The translations under genes and the position numbers were made by a program. Under the pieces are notes generated by a model. It was given only the letters and a program-made list of their open reading frames with translations, ran no database searches and was not told the origin of the DNA. Below are positions 6,326 through 6,326 of a stretch of DNA of 6,326 nucleotides, piece after piece (the stretch's first letter is position 1; every line of letters starts with the position of its first letter). The stretch is from an uncultured Flavobacterium sp. (GTDB lineage Bacteria > Bacteroidota > Bacteroidia > Flavobacteriales > Flavobacteriaceae): contig CAMFLD010000172.1 in assembly GCA_945957245.1 (NCBI GenBank), positions 1-6,326 on the forward strand, given 5' to 3'.

Positions 6326-6326
6326 T

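Overview
The window looks like chromosomal DNA from a Bacteroidota bacterium, most likely a Flavobacterium-like member of the Flavobacteriaceae. Supporting signs are the AT-rich sequence, the absence of clear Shine-Dalgarno sites before the genes, short degenerate repeats in the intergenic gaps, a four-helix-bundle protein of the TIGR02436 type, and the gene order HesB/IscA-type carrier, sufB, sufC, sufD. The assignment to genus is inference.

Region 1 (15-4460, + strand) is a suf iron-sulfur cluster assembly operon: an A-type carrier (sufA/iscA-like), sufB, sufC and sufD. SufB, SufC and SufD form the SufBC2D scaffold, in which SufC hydrolyses ATP and the SufB-SufD pair builds the cluster. The carrier passes clusters to target proteins. 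The expected key residues are present in all four proteins. The operon is split between sufB and sufC by a small low-GC gene for a four-helix-bundle protein (1905-2252). A 38-base imperfect inverted repeat (1871-1908 / 2281-2318) surrounds this gene; it begins at the sufB stop codon and ends three bases before the sufC start. The sufA-sufB and sufC-sufD gaps each carry a different short direct repeat.

Region 2 (4474-5040, + strand) holds a gene for a small exported protein resembling an outer-membrane beta-barrel, apparently starting at TTG 13 bases after sufD. It ends at a strong hairpin terminator placed to serve both strands. No sufS or sufE is seen in the window.

Region 3 (5046-6325, - strand) converges on the same terminator. 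It holds an exported polysaccharide deacetylase with a NodB domain and an unassigned N-terminal half. Directly upstream, with TAATG stop/start overlap, is the 3' end of a TPR-repeat protein gene that runs off the window.

Most of the window is ordinary housekeeping sequence. The unusual item is the four-helix-bundle cassette with its inverted repeat inside an otherwise conserved operon. It recalls the intervening sequences of bacterial 23S rRNA that encode members of the same protein family.
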